Source: Lawsonibacter sp900766145
GTDB taxonomy: Bacteria; Bacillota; Clostridia; Oscillospirales; Oscillospiraceae
Strand: one strand, 5' to 3'
DNA: 20,084 nucleotides
NCBI RefSeq assembly: GCF_030372275.1
Contig: NZ_JAUDDJ010000037.1
Below, one piece after another: positions 1 through 6,970 of the stretch. Made by a program: the position numbers and the translations under genes. How positions within the stretch are numbered: position 1 is the stretch's first letter; every line of letters begins with the position of its first letter. The notes under the pieces were generated by a model, which was not told the DNA's origin, did not search any database, and was given only the letters and a program-made list of their open reading frames with translations.

Positions 1-112
1 CCACTTTCTTGATCCTCCCCCTTTCTCTCACTCTCTGCAATGTCAAACTAGTTATGATGTATCTTTGGAATCTGTCATAGCGGGGTTGTTTGTTCGATCT
101 TAAAATACAAAA

Positions 113-156
113 TACCCGCTATGGGACTCCAATTTAACGGAATCCCATAGCGGGTA
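113..156. repeat. Strong 14-bp stem-loop outside the left att site
   Basis: TACCCGCTATGGGA (113-126) is the exact reverse complement of 143-156. After one mismatch three more pairs continue the stem, leaving the 8-nt loop AATTTAAC. AT-rich tracts lie on both sides, so it could be a bidirectional intrinsic terminator of flanking genes. A partial second copy of one arm (CATAGCGGGG) sits at 76-85. It lies left of the proposed attachment site and so probably belongs to the neighbouring DNA. Confidence 0.6.
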
Positions 157-202
157 AAAAGTTAATATTTTATATATTTCTATCCAATGGGCCTATTTTT
201 TA

Positions 203-219
203 AAAATTATTCCCACTCG
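203..219 (-). other. Left attachment site (guaA-3'-end-like core)
   Basis: The segment AAAATTATTCCCACTCG matches 15297-15312 except for one base inside the shared 16 bp, with an 11-bp perfect core at 209-219. On the minus strand the core reads GAG TGG GAA TAA (Glu-Trp-Glu-stop), the typical end of GMP synthase. A stop codon lies a few codons upstream in that frame, so no guaA is present here. The guaA 3' end is a known integration site for genomic islands. The boundary assignment is inferred. Confidence 0.65.
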
Positions 220-292
220 CTCCTGTCAGAAGTTTTCTAAACAGATTTGCTTATGGGAATTAGCTCAGATTATTGGCATTCTTTTCATTATT

Positions 293-319
293 CAGATAGT
301 AGAGGCTATCTGATTTTTT
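293..319 (+). terminator. Intrinsic terminator near the left end
   Basis: Stem CAGATAG/CTATCTG (293-299/306-312) with loop TAGAGG is followed by ATTTTTT on the plus strand. It would stop transcription entering the element from the left flank. A comparable hairpin sits next to the right-end arm sites. Confidence 0.6.
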
Positions 320-337
320 GTTGCCATGGTGTTGCCA
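320..337 (+). promoter_or_regulatory. Putative integrase arm-type sites, left end
   Basis: GTTGCCA occurs twice (320-326 and 331-337) with an 11-bp repeat period. The same pair with the same spacing and orientation occurs at 15224-15241, inside the other end. Tn916/lambda-type integrases bind short direct repeats (arm sites) near each end through their N-terminal domain. The repeats are seen; the binding role is inferred. Confidence 0.5.
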
Positions 338-439
338 GCAGTGTAACTGCGAAACTCTATGCAAGAATTATTATACCATACAAAAAGCCGCTCATCAAAT
401 TTATTACTACGCTATCTTGAATACTTTCTACTATCCACT

Positions 440-685
440 TCAAGTATCTATCGATTGCTTGTTTTGCTGTTTTGCCCAGTCATTAGCCTCTTGCACATGT
501 TTGGGATCTTTATAATACTCACGAATTGAAGGCAATAAAATTCTAGCAAAGCTTTCAATCTGCCATTCTGACAGTTCAAAATTCTCCAAGTTATATTCTT
601 CAGTATACGTTGTCTCAAAGTTCTCGTCAAAATGTACGACTATCATCGGCACTTTTGCTGCTTTAAGCTTTTCTTCAAGTTCCAT
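440..685 (-). CDS. Small acidic hypothetical protein (81 aa)
   Basis: I do not recognise this protein. It is 81 residues, acidic, without an obvious membrane segment or signal peptide. It has a hydrophobic strand-like stretch (residues 12-18, VPMIVVH) followed by an acidic, aromatic middle and a lysine-rich tail. The ATG at 685 is preceded by GGGAGA at good spacing. It is the last gene before the left end of the element, 171 bp beyond the metallopeptidase, with an AT-rich inverted repeat (701-731) in the gap. It may therefore be transcribed separately from the restriction operon. An immunity, anti-restriction or accessory role is possible from position alone, but nothing in the sequence supports one. 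Confidence 0.55.
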   Translation of the reverse strand: MELEEKLKAAKVPMIVVHFDENFETTYTEEYNLENFELSEWQIESFARILLPSIREYYKDPKHVQEANDWAKQQNKQSIDT

Positions 686-700
686 ATTTCTCCCACCAAG

Positions 701-731
701 CTAAAAAAGATATAAATATCTGGCTTTTTAG
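701..731. repeat. AT-rich interrupted inverted repeat
   Basis: Outer arms CTAAAAA/TTTTTAG enclose inner arms AGATAT/ATATCT. On the minus strand the inner stem is followed by a T6 run, so it could be a weak terminator closing the defence operon or a regulatory dyad before the 81-aa gene. The stem is AT-rich, so its stability is doubtful. Confidence 0.3.
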
Positions 732-856
732 TTGTCCGGTATGAACTTTCGCATACTTAAAATAAATGTGGTTGAGCATGAGACCAAAGAAGCAATGAAA
801 TTTCGCAATACTTTATGTTGACGGCTACGATATCCGGCTTCAAATGATATATAGGC

Positions 857-1564
857 TTACTCGCTCATATAATCCAGCATTTGCTGATTCAGTGTTTCCT
901 TTACTACTCGCCACTCCGGGAAAAAGGCGTCCATATACTTCTGGAATAGCTCATTGTGATTTCGCTCCAGCAAGTGCACCAATTCATGGGTCACGACATA
1001 AGCGAGACACTCTGGAGTTTTCTTTGCAAGCTGGAGGTTAATCCAAATCCTTTTTCGGTCTATATTGCAGGTTCCCCATTTGGTACGCATGTTTTTGACC
1101 TTCCACTCAGATGCATGGACACCTACAACCTGTTCACATTTTTGAATCACTTCCGGCAGCTTGCTTTTTAGCTGCTCCCGATACCAATCATTCAAAACAC
1201 GCTCGCGCTGCTCCGGGGTGCTTTCAGGCCTCACTTGCAAAATCAGATGCCCGCCTGTAAGGGACACCTCATTCCTAACATTTGAGTATTGCACATCCAG
1301 ACGATAACGACGCCCCCAGACATAGTAGCTCTCTCCGGTCACATACTGTCGCTTCGTTTGTCGTGCCTGTGCTGCGAAGTTTGCACGCTGCTTTTTAATC
1401 CAGGAAATTCTGGATACCGCAAACATTCGGATTGCGTCATCCCCAGCAGAGTGCGGTGCAGTAATTTGGACTTTCCCATCGGGCGGCAGAACGCGGATGT
1501 ACATATTCTTGATGTTCTTTTTTGTAACGGCAATACTCATGTTGCCGATTTGCAGTTCATCCAC
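857..1564 (-). CDS. YgjP/SprT-like zinc metallopeptidase (M48-related, DUF45)
   Basis: This 235-aa protein belongs to the YgjP family often found with type I restriction genes. The gluzincin motif HELVH is at residues 193-197 with a downstream candidate third zinc ligand at H203 (RNHNELF). The family hallmark TKWGTC is at 161-166. Together these predict a cytosolic zinc-dependent protease or peptidase; the substrate is unknown. Its start is a GTG at 1564 whose G is the last base of the hsdR stop codon, which indicates translational coupling. An AGGAG lies about 14 bases upstream, a rather long spacing. An in-frame ATG at 1540 is the alternative, but the GTG start gives the usual family N-terminus. 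It is the last gene of the operon. Its role may be turnover of restriction subunits or an independent defence step; both are inference. Confidence 0.85.
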   Translation of the reverse strand: MDELQIGNMSIAVTKKNIKNMYIRVLPPDGKVQITAPHSAGDDAIRMFAVSRISWIKKQRANFAAQARQTKRQYVTGESYYVWGRRYRLDVQYSNVRNEVSLTGGHLILQVRPESTPEQRERVLNDWYREQLKSKLPEVIQKCEQVVGVHASEWKVKNMRTKWGTCNIDRKRIWINLQLAKKTPECLAYVVTHELVHLLERNHNELFQKYMDAFFPEWRVVKETLNQQMLDYMSE

Positions 1565-4500
1565 TAAAATTCACTCTGCTCCTTTACCAATGCAAGCAAC
1601 TGATCGGCTTCCTGGTCATCTTTTACGACAGCACGAATAGCCCGCCAGATTTTACGCTCTTTGATTTTGCTTCCCCGGAAATTGTCCTGTTTGCTAGACA
1701 TGACAGCGTCATATATCTGATTGGCCACAACCGTATCCCCGTTGAGATGGTCATAAAAGGCTCGCTTGGCGGCACTCTCCCGGATTTCCGGAGGATATTC
1801 TGTGCCGCTTTCTGGTTTATGTACCTTCCTTGCCAGCTCCACAATCTGACGCAAATACTCCTCATAGTTGATCACGTCATTTTTGCGTTTTTCAATCAAC
1901 TCACGAAGAAGTGCAGACATCTTCTCGTAGTATTTGGGGTTGCTTTGGGTTCTCTCAACAATTTCCTTGCCAATATTGTTTTCGATAGTCTCTGCAACTG
2001 CTTCCTGCTCTTTGGGTGTAGAGGAAGGCATATCCTTCAGCGCGGAAATTCCGTTGTCTACCAACAGCTCGACCAATGTTGCTCCTCCAAAGGAAGTCAA
2101 CACACGACTGGGATCGGCCGACAAATAGGTATCGATTAAATGGCGCATGTCCGGATCATATTTCTTCAAATCCACATAGTCACCGCTGGCCAAACGCACA
2201 TCATCACGCACCTTGATGTAGTAGGTAACTTCTCTCTCCAACGCCTTAATCTGTTCCACAGTATAGTGGTACTTTTCCTGTAATTCGCCTGATACTTCAC
2301 CAAAAGCGCGAAGAGCTGTCGCTGACAGATTGTAAAGCTGTTCCCGCTTGGGCATGTTCTCTTCCAATTCATCCAAGTCAAAGGCTTCGGTGTTGGCACC
2401 GCAGAAATAATGGTAGTAGTCCACCATATCTTTGGGTGGAGCCACAGGCTCGCACAGTGCACGCAGAGCTTCCAGCGAATCCTCCAGCTGTTCCTTAGCC
2501 TTGTCCAAACGGTCTGTCAGCAGGCCGGAGACATCTTCCTTATCGTAGCAGTCAAATGCTTCGGAGGTATAGTCTGCAACCGCATTTTCCAAGGAGCGAA
2601 AGAGGTCTTTGTAGTCAATAATATACCCAAATTCCTTATCTTCACCATCCAGACGATTGACGCGGCAGATTGCTTGGAACAAGCCATGGTCTCGCATAGA
2701 CTTATCAATATACAGATAAGTGGCAGGCGGAGCATCAAAGCCTGTCAGCAGCTTGTCCACCACAATCAGCAGTTTCATCTGTTCCGGCTGCTTGATAAAC
2801 TTTTCCTTGACCTCTTTTTCGAATGTCTTCGGGTCTTTTCCGCCCAGCATCTTCATGTAGATCTCATATTGCTCCACAGCCTCGGTCTCACCATCATCAC
2901 CTACGGTTTCAGTGCGAATATCACCCACCGCTGGTTCGTAAGAAGTCACGATGGCGCACTTGCCCTTCAGCTCGGTCTCCTGGAACAATTCATAGAATTT
3001 GCACGCCTGATAGATACTACCCGCCACCAGCATGGCATTACCCCGCCCATCGTGCAGGCGCGGTTTTGTCTCCATATCAAAAACAATATCCGCTACAATC
3101 TGTCCCAGGCGAGCTTTAGAACTGAACATCTTTTGCAGATTGCCCCAACGCTGTTTCAGCTTAGCTTTTGCCACACCGGTCAGCCCGCGCGTTTTTGCCT
3201 CAAACCAGGCGTCGATCCGATCCTGCTGGACAACATTTTGCTCCACCTCTCGGGCCTCATAACGCAAATCCAGAACTACCTTATCCCGCACCGCTTCATC
3301 AAACTTGTAGCGATGAATATAAGGGCCAAATACCTCCAGACTGGTCTCCTTATCCTTTTTCATCAATGGAGTACCGGTGAAACCGATAAAGGTGGCATTC
3401 GGCAAAATGGTTTCCATCGCTTTGTGGAGCTTGCCGGATTGGGTACGGTGACATTCATCCACAAAGACATAGAAATCGCCTTTGGGAGAAAAGTTTTCCG
3501 GCAGTGAGCGTTTCAGCTCCTCAATAAATCCAGCATAGTCAGTCTCGCCGCTCTTGCTTCTGTTTTTCTTGCCGAACTTATGGATCAAGGAACACATCAT
3601 GACAGGCGAAGTGTCGTTGATCTTCTGAATCAATTCACTTCCCCGTCGAATGCGGACAATGCTCTCATTGACCCCGGCAAACACCTGCTCGATCTGCACA
3701 TCCAGCTCGTCCCGGTCGGTGATAATCAGAATACGGCTGTCAGAAATATTTTCCTTAATCCACTTGCTGAGCCACACCATGGTCAAGGATTTTCCGGAGC
3801 CTTGGGTGTGCCAGATGATGCCTCCCTCACGCCGCTGCACAAAATCCCGTGCAGCCATATTGCCGAAGAACTGATTAGGCCGACAGGTCTTTTTCACTCC
3901 GCTGTCAAATACGATAAAATTGTGCAGCAGCTCTACAAGCCGCTCTTTCCGGCACAGAGAAATCAGGTTTTTGTCCAGACGCAGGGGATATTTTTCGATT
4001 TGAGTGCGTACCGCTACGGAAACCTCATCTTTGGCATTGGGATCTTCTTTCCAGGAAAGATAATACTTTTCTGGTGTGCCGGTGGTACCGTAACGCGCCC
4101 CCTCCGAATCATTGCCAGCCAGGACAAGCCCAATGGTGGCAAAGAACTGCATGATCATGTCTGGGCGCTGGTTGGTCAGGTTCTGGCGGATACCCTCCGA
4201 CATGGAAACCGTGCTGCGCTTCAGTTCGATGACAGCAAAAGCGATGCCGTTGATATACAGCACCAAATCAGGGCGCTTGTGCTTGATGGTGACTTCCTCG
4301 GCCATGTAAAAATCATTTTCCAGCGGATGCTCCCAGTCCACAAACTGGACTGTAATCTTATGTTGGCCGACAGACTCGCTGACCTTGACCCCATAGCGCA
4401 GCTTTTTATAGGTCTGCTCGTTCAGGTCGTAGAGGTTTACCGACTGATCTCCGGCGGCATCTTGCAGTTCCTTCAGGGCGCGGCTGATAAGCACCGACGA

Positions 4501-4656
4501 ATAACCCTTGCGGGCCAGGAACTTCGTCAGCAGCTCGGTTTCAATATTGGAGTTTTTCCGTTCAGTGAAATCACCCAGATAGGTATAACCAAGTTCCTGG
4601 GCAAATAGCTTTATGACACGCTTCTGCGTGGCTTTTTCCCGTTGGCCAACGCCCAT
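1564..4656 (-). CDS. hsdR: Type I restriction enzyme, R (endonuclease/translocase) subunit
   Basis: A full-length 1030-aa HsdR, the motor and nuclease of a type I restriction complex that cuts DNA lacking the host methylation pattern. The N-terminal nuclease of PD-(D/E)XK type is visible as RPD (D130) and ELK (E144, K146). The superfamily 2 translocase follows: Walker A TQGSGKS (284-290), DEAD-like box DECH (400-403) and FTGTP (426-430), with an arginine-finger-type QAICRVNR motif further on. The C-terminus is helical, as expected for contacts with HsdM/HsdS. The ATG at 4656 has AGGTGAG five bases upstream, overlapping the stop codon of the RelA/SpoT gene. The gap between the two genes is 6 bp. 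No frameshift or missing motif was seen, so the enzyme should be active. Confidence 0.96.
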   Translation of the reverse strand: MGVGQREKATQKRVIKLFAQELGYTYLGDFTERKNSNIETELLTKFLARKGYSSVLISRALKELQDAAGDQSVNLYDLNEQTYKKLRYGVKVSESVGQHKITVQFVDWEHPLENDFYMAEEVTIKHKRPDLVLYINGIAFAVIELKRSTVSMSEGIRQNLTNQRPDMIMQFFATIGLVLAGNDSEGARYGTTGTPEKYYLSWKEDPNAKDEVSVAVRTQIEKYPLRLDKNLISLCRKERLVELLHNFIVFDSGVKKTCRPNQFFGNMAARDFVQRREGGIIWHTQGSGKSLTMVWLSKWIKENISDSRILIITDRDELDVQIEQVFAGVNESIVRIRRGSELIQKINDTSPVMMCSLIHKFGKKNRSKSGETDYAGFIEELKRSLPENFSPKGDFYVFVDECHRTQSGKLHKAMETILPNATFIGFTGTPLMKKDKETSLEVFGPYIHRYKFDEAVRDKVVLDLRYEAREVEQNVVQQDRIDAWFEAKTRGLTGVAKAKLKQRWGNLQKMFSSKARLGQIVADIVFDMETKPRLHDGRGNAMLVAGSIYQACKFYELFQETELKGKCAIVTSYEPAVGDIRTETVGDDGETEAVEQYEIYMKMLGGKDPKTFEKEVKEKFIKQPEQMKLLIVVDKLLTGFDAPPATYLYIDKSMRDHGLFQAICRVNRLDGEDKEFGYIIDYKDLFRSLENAVADYTSEAFDCYDKEDVSGLLTDRLDKAKEQLEDSLEALRALCEPVAPPKDMVDYYHYFCGANTEAFDLDELEENMPKREQLYNLSATALRAFGEVSGELQEKYHYTVEQIKALEREVTYYIKVRDDVRLASGDYVDLKKYDPDMRHLIDTYLSADPSRVLTSFGGATLVELLVDNGISALKDMPSSTPKEQEAVAETIENNIGKEIVERTQSNPKYYEKMSALLRELIEKRKNDVINYEEYLRQIVELARKVHKPESGTEYPPEIRESAAKRAFYDHLNGDTVVANQIYDAVMSSKQDNFRGSKIKERKIWRAIRAVVKDDQEADQLLALVKEQSEF

Positions 4657-4662
4657 AGTAAC

Positions 4663-5709
4663 TCACCTCAAATACTCTTCTACAAGATCAACAAATTCTC
4701 CTATATCCGCAAAATAGTTTGGATATGCCGCTTTCAGAACTCCAAACGATGCTGCGCGAACTAGGACAGCATCTATTCCAGTTGCTCGTCTATTGCTTTC
4801 AATTTGTGTATAAAGTGTATTGGCCTCATCAATTTGGCTAGGCAAAAAATATCTGATTCGAAGCCTATGGGTATTATAATTTAAAATTAAAACATAGTAG
4901 CCTTGCTTATCAAACTTTTTCCCATCTTCATGATCCAGCGCCACTCGAATTGCACGAAGCATTTCTACAAGATGGTGGTCGTTGTTGATTTGTTCAATTT
5001 CAGAAATCAGCTCTTTTTCGTCAGCAAGGGTTCCAGGTATTACAGGATATCCCTCTTTCAGTGCAAACAGGGAGGAAACTAGAACAAAAAAACGCTTTAC
5101 ATATTCCTCACCTTGGCCCGCTTTTAGTGCCTGCTTTGTAAAAAGCCCCATAGTCTCTAGTGCTGTTGCCCAGACATGTTGAAGATGGGTTCTAAACTGA
5201 ATTTCAATCAGCATGTTTTGATTGTAGGTATCTTTGGTATCACTGTGAAACTTATAGACCAAATGCAGTGATCTATAGCCGGATGGTTTGGGATTGTTTA
5301 TGTAATCATACGTGCGTTTATACTCATGCCTGACACGAGAGTTCTTGTACTTTTCAGCAAAAGCAAAAACCTCGTCAACTGTGGGGACAATAAATCTACA
5401 CCCGCCTAAATCCTGCATGCGCCATAGGTCCATGCCATTTTCTCTTTTAAGTTTTCCAATAATAGAATCTAGGCGCTTTAATCTTTCGACAACCAGTATA
5501 TCCCGGCGAGTCCCCGTCATTCTCCGAAGATGCATATAGATAACATGTAATGGGTAGGCGTGCGCCGCTCTCCAGTTATCAATAACTGTTGTTGCAAAAT
5601 CTAATTCTTCTTCTGTTGCATCATCTCTGCGAATTGTATTTCCAGCATCATTTATTTGGCGCTTTGTATATTCTACGCTTTTCCATCTTTGCTGTTTAAT
5701 TTCAGGCAT
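4663..5709 (-). CDS. RelA/SpoT-domain nucleotide pyrophosphokinase inside the hsd operon
   Basis: This gene encodes a 348-aa protein with a complete RelA/SpoT synthetase core and no HD hydrolase domain. Visible motifs are the ATP site RLKRLDSIIGKL (76-87), DLGGCRFI (100-107), the nucleotide-acceptor loop DYINNPKPSGYRSLH (135-149) and EIQFRT (169-174, catalytic Glu) followed by H178, W180 and E185. Such enzymes move pyrophosphate from ATP to GDP/GTP; toxic relatives (toxSAS) make ppApp or modify the tRNA 3' end. About 150 C-terminal residues beyond the core are of unknown role, so it is longer than typical small alarmone synthetases. The ATG at 5709 is chosen because GAAGGAAGG lies 8 bases upstream; the GTG at 5718 overlaps that site. 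It overlaps hsdS by 8 bases and ends 6 bp before hsdR. A 60-base sample is about 37% GC, against about 52% in hsdM. A toxin/guard role is inferred. Confidence 0.9.
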   Translation of the reverse strand: MPEIKQQRWKSVEYTKRQINDAGNTIRRDDATEEELDFATTVIDNWRAAHAYPLHVIYMHLRRMTGTRRDILVVERLKRLDSIIGKLKRENGMDLWRMQDLGGCRFIVPTVDEVFAFAEKYKNSRVRHEYKRTYDYINNPKPSGYRSLHLVYKFHSDTKDTYNQNMLIEIQFRTHLQHVWATALETMGLFTKQALKAGQGEEYVKRFFVLVSSLFALKEGYPVIPGTLADEKELISEIEQINNDHHLVEMLRAIRVALDHEDGKKFDKQGYYVLILNYNTHRLRIRYFLPSQIDEANTLYTQIESNRRATGIDAVLVRAASFGVLKAAYPNYFADIGEFVDLVEEYLR

Positions 5710-6970
5710 TATTTTCACCTTCCTTCAACCGAATACGTCCAGTGAGTAGCTCCTGCATCATGCCCTGCTTGATCTGTTGGTACTTTGCCAATTTCTTTTC
5801 CAACTGTGCGATTTCCTCATCCATGTCAGAGAAAACTTGGGCGATAGCTTGTTGCTCCTCTACCAATGTGGGGTATTTCAAGACCAACGTAGAGATATTT
5901 GCCTTACTGATAGAAGACACCTTAATTCCCGTGATAAAAGGCAGCATTTGATTGTGAAAGCACCCTGCGTTCATGTAATAACCGAGGAATTTAGGCGCAA
6001 AAGTAACCTTAGGGCGACACAGCATTGTGTGCTGTCCGGATAAAACCTTTCCATGAACATTTACAAGCTCAACACATTTGCCAACAGTACTATCTTCTGC
6101 TGTATCGGCTATAATCACATCGCCTTCTCTGACATAACTGGATTCAGAATATTTTCTTACAGAAACCGTCTCTAACAAATATGGCACATTCGTGTTGGCC
6201 ATATCCAAACAGGCTCCATACTTTGTCAAAATATCACCGTAGTGGACATTCTGAATGGTTCCGGTATCCGTCATTTGATCCCTTGTAAATGCATTTGTAG
6301 GAAGAAAATCAAAAAGATCCCCGAATGGCGCTTGGCTCCACTCCACGGAAAACCCCGGAAGGCGTTTTTTGCTGGTGAGCAGTTCCTGCATGACCCCCTG
6401 CTTAATGGCTTTCTTTTTCTCAATCAGCTTTTGCAGGGAGAAAATCAGGTTGTCTACATCGGAAAGGGCCTCCGAAATTTTTTCCTGCTCCTCAAAAGGT
6501 GGCAGATGAAACAGAAAAGCACCTATCTTTTGGGCGTTAATGTTAGATTGGCTTACCCCATCGGTTTTAACCGCTAAACAATACTCTTTTGCCTCTTGGG
6601 TATTGAGAATGTAGTTTAGATATTCTCCAACTACTTTTTTGCGATCATAATTTAACCTTATTAGATAACCGGCATATATAGCGGGATACTCCCCTCTATA
6701 TAATGAGGTTTTTCCTACTAAATCAGCACTGTTAGTTCTATTAAAAAGAACATCACCTTTTACCAAAGAATATTTTTGAATGTCTTTTTCGTCATTCGTA
6801 TAAACCAAATCTGTCCAATCGATATATCCATTTTGCAAATTCCCCATTCTCAAGACAGCGCATTTACCTGAGAAAGTCGATTTCTTTGACGTACCATAAT
6901 TTAATGATTTGCAAATTTCCTTTATTGTGATTAGACCCCAATCAATAGGATGCTTCGCATTCTTCACCAT
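5702..6970 (-). CDS. hsdS: Type I restriction-modification specificity subunit
   Basis: A 422-aa HsdS, which sets the bipartite DNA target of the methylase and nuclease. It has the expected two halves, each a target recognition domain followed by a helical conserved region. The first conserved region carries PPFEEQEKISEAL and ends IKQGVMQELLT. The second carries VEEQQAIAQVF and ends IKQGMMQELLT. These internal repeats act as the spacer and as sites for domain exchange. The first recognition domain (about 6500-6960) is visibly more AT-rich than hsdM, as expected for swapped domains. The ATG at 6970 overlaps the hsdM stop by 7 bases, and its 3' end overlaps the RelA/SpoT gene. It looks intact. 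Confidence 0.95.
   Translation of the reverse strand: MVKNAKHPIDWGLITIKEICKSLNYGTSKKSTFSGKCAVLRMGNLQNGYIDWTDLVYTNDEKDIQKYSLVKGDVLFNRTNSADLVGKTSLYRGEYPAIYAGYLIRLNYDRKKVVGEYLNYILNTQEAKEYCLAVKTDGVSQSNINAQKIGAFLFHLPPFEEQEKISEALSDVDNLIFSLQKLIEKKKAIKQGVMQELLTSKKRLPGFSVEWSQAPFGDLFDFLPTNAFTRDQMTDTGTIQNVHYGDILTKYGACLDMANTNVPYLLETVSVRKYSESSYVREGDVIIADTAEDSTVGKCVELVNVHGKVLSGQHTMLCRPKVTFAPKFLGYYMNAGCFHNQMLPFITGIKVSSISKANISTLVLKYPTLVEEQQAIAQVFSDMDEEIAQLEKKLAKYQQIKQGMMQELLTGRIRLKEGENNA

Noticed and set aside
2410..3507. Long plus-strand open frame (365 codons) opposite hsdR
   Set aside because: It is antisense to a clearly conserved HsdR helicase region, lacks a ribosome binding site and its composition is that of a shadow frame.
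3580..4608. Plus-strand open frame (342 codons) opposite the hsdR start
   Set aside because: Antisense to the HsdR nuclease and Walker A region; no recognisable motif and no plausible start signal.
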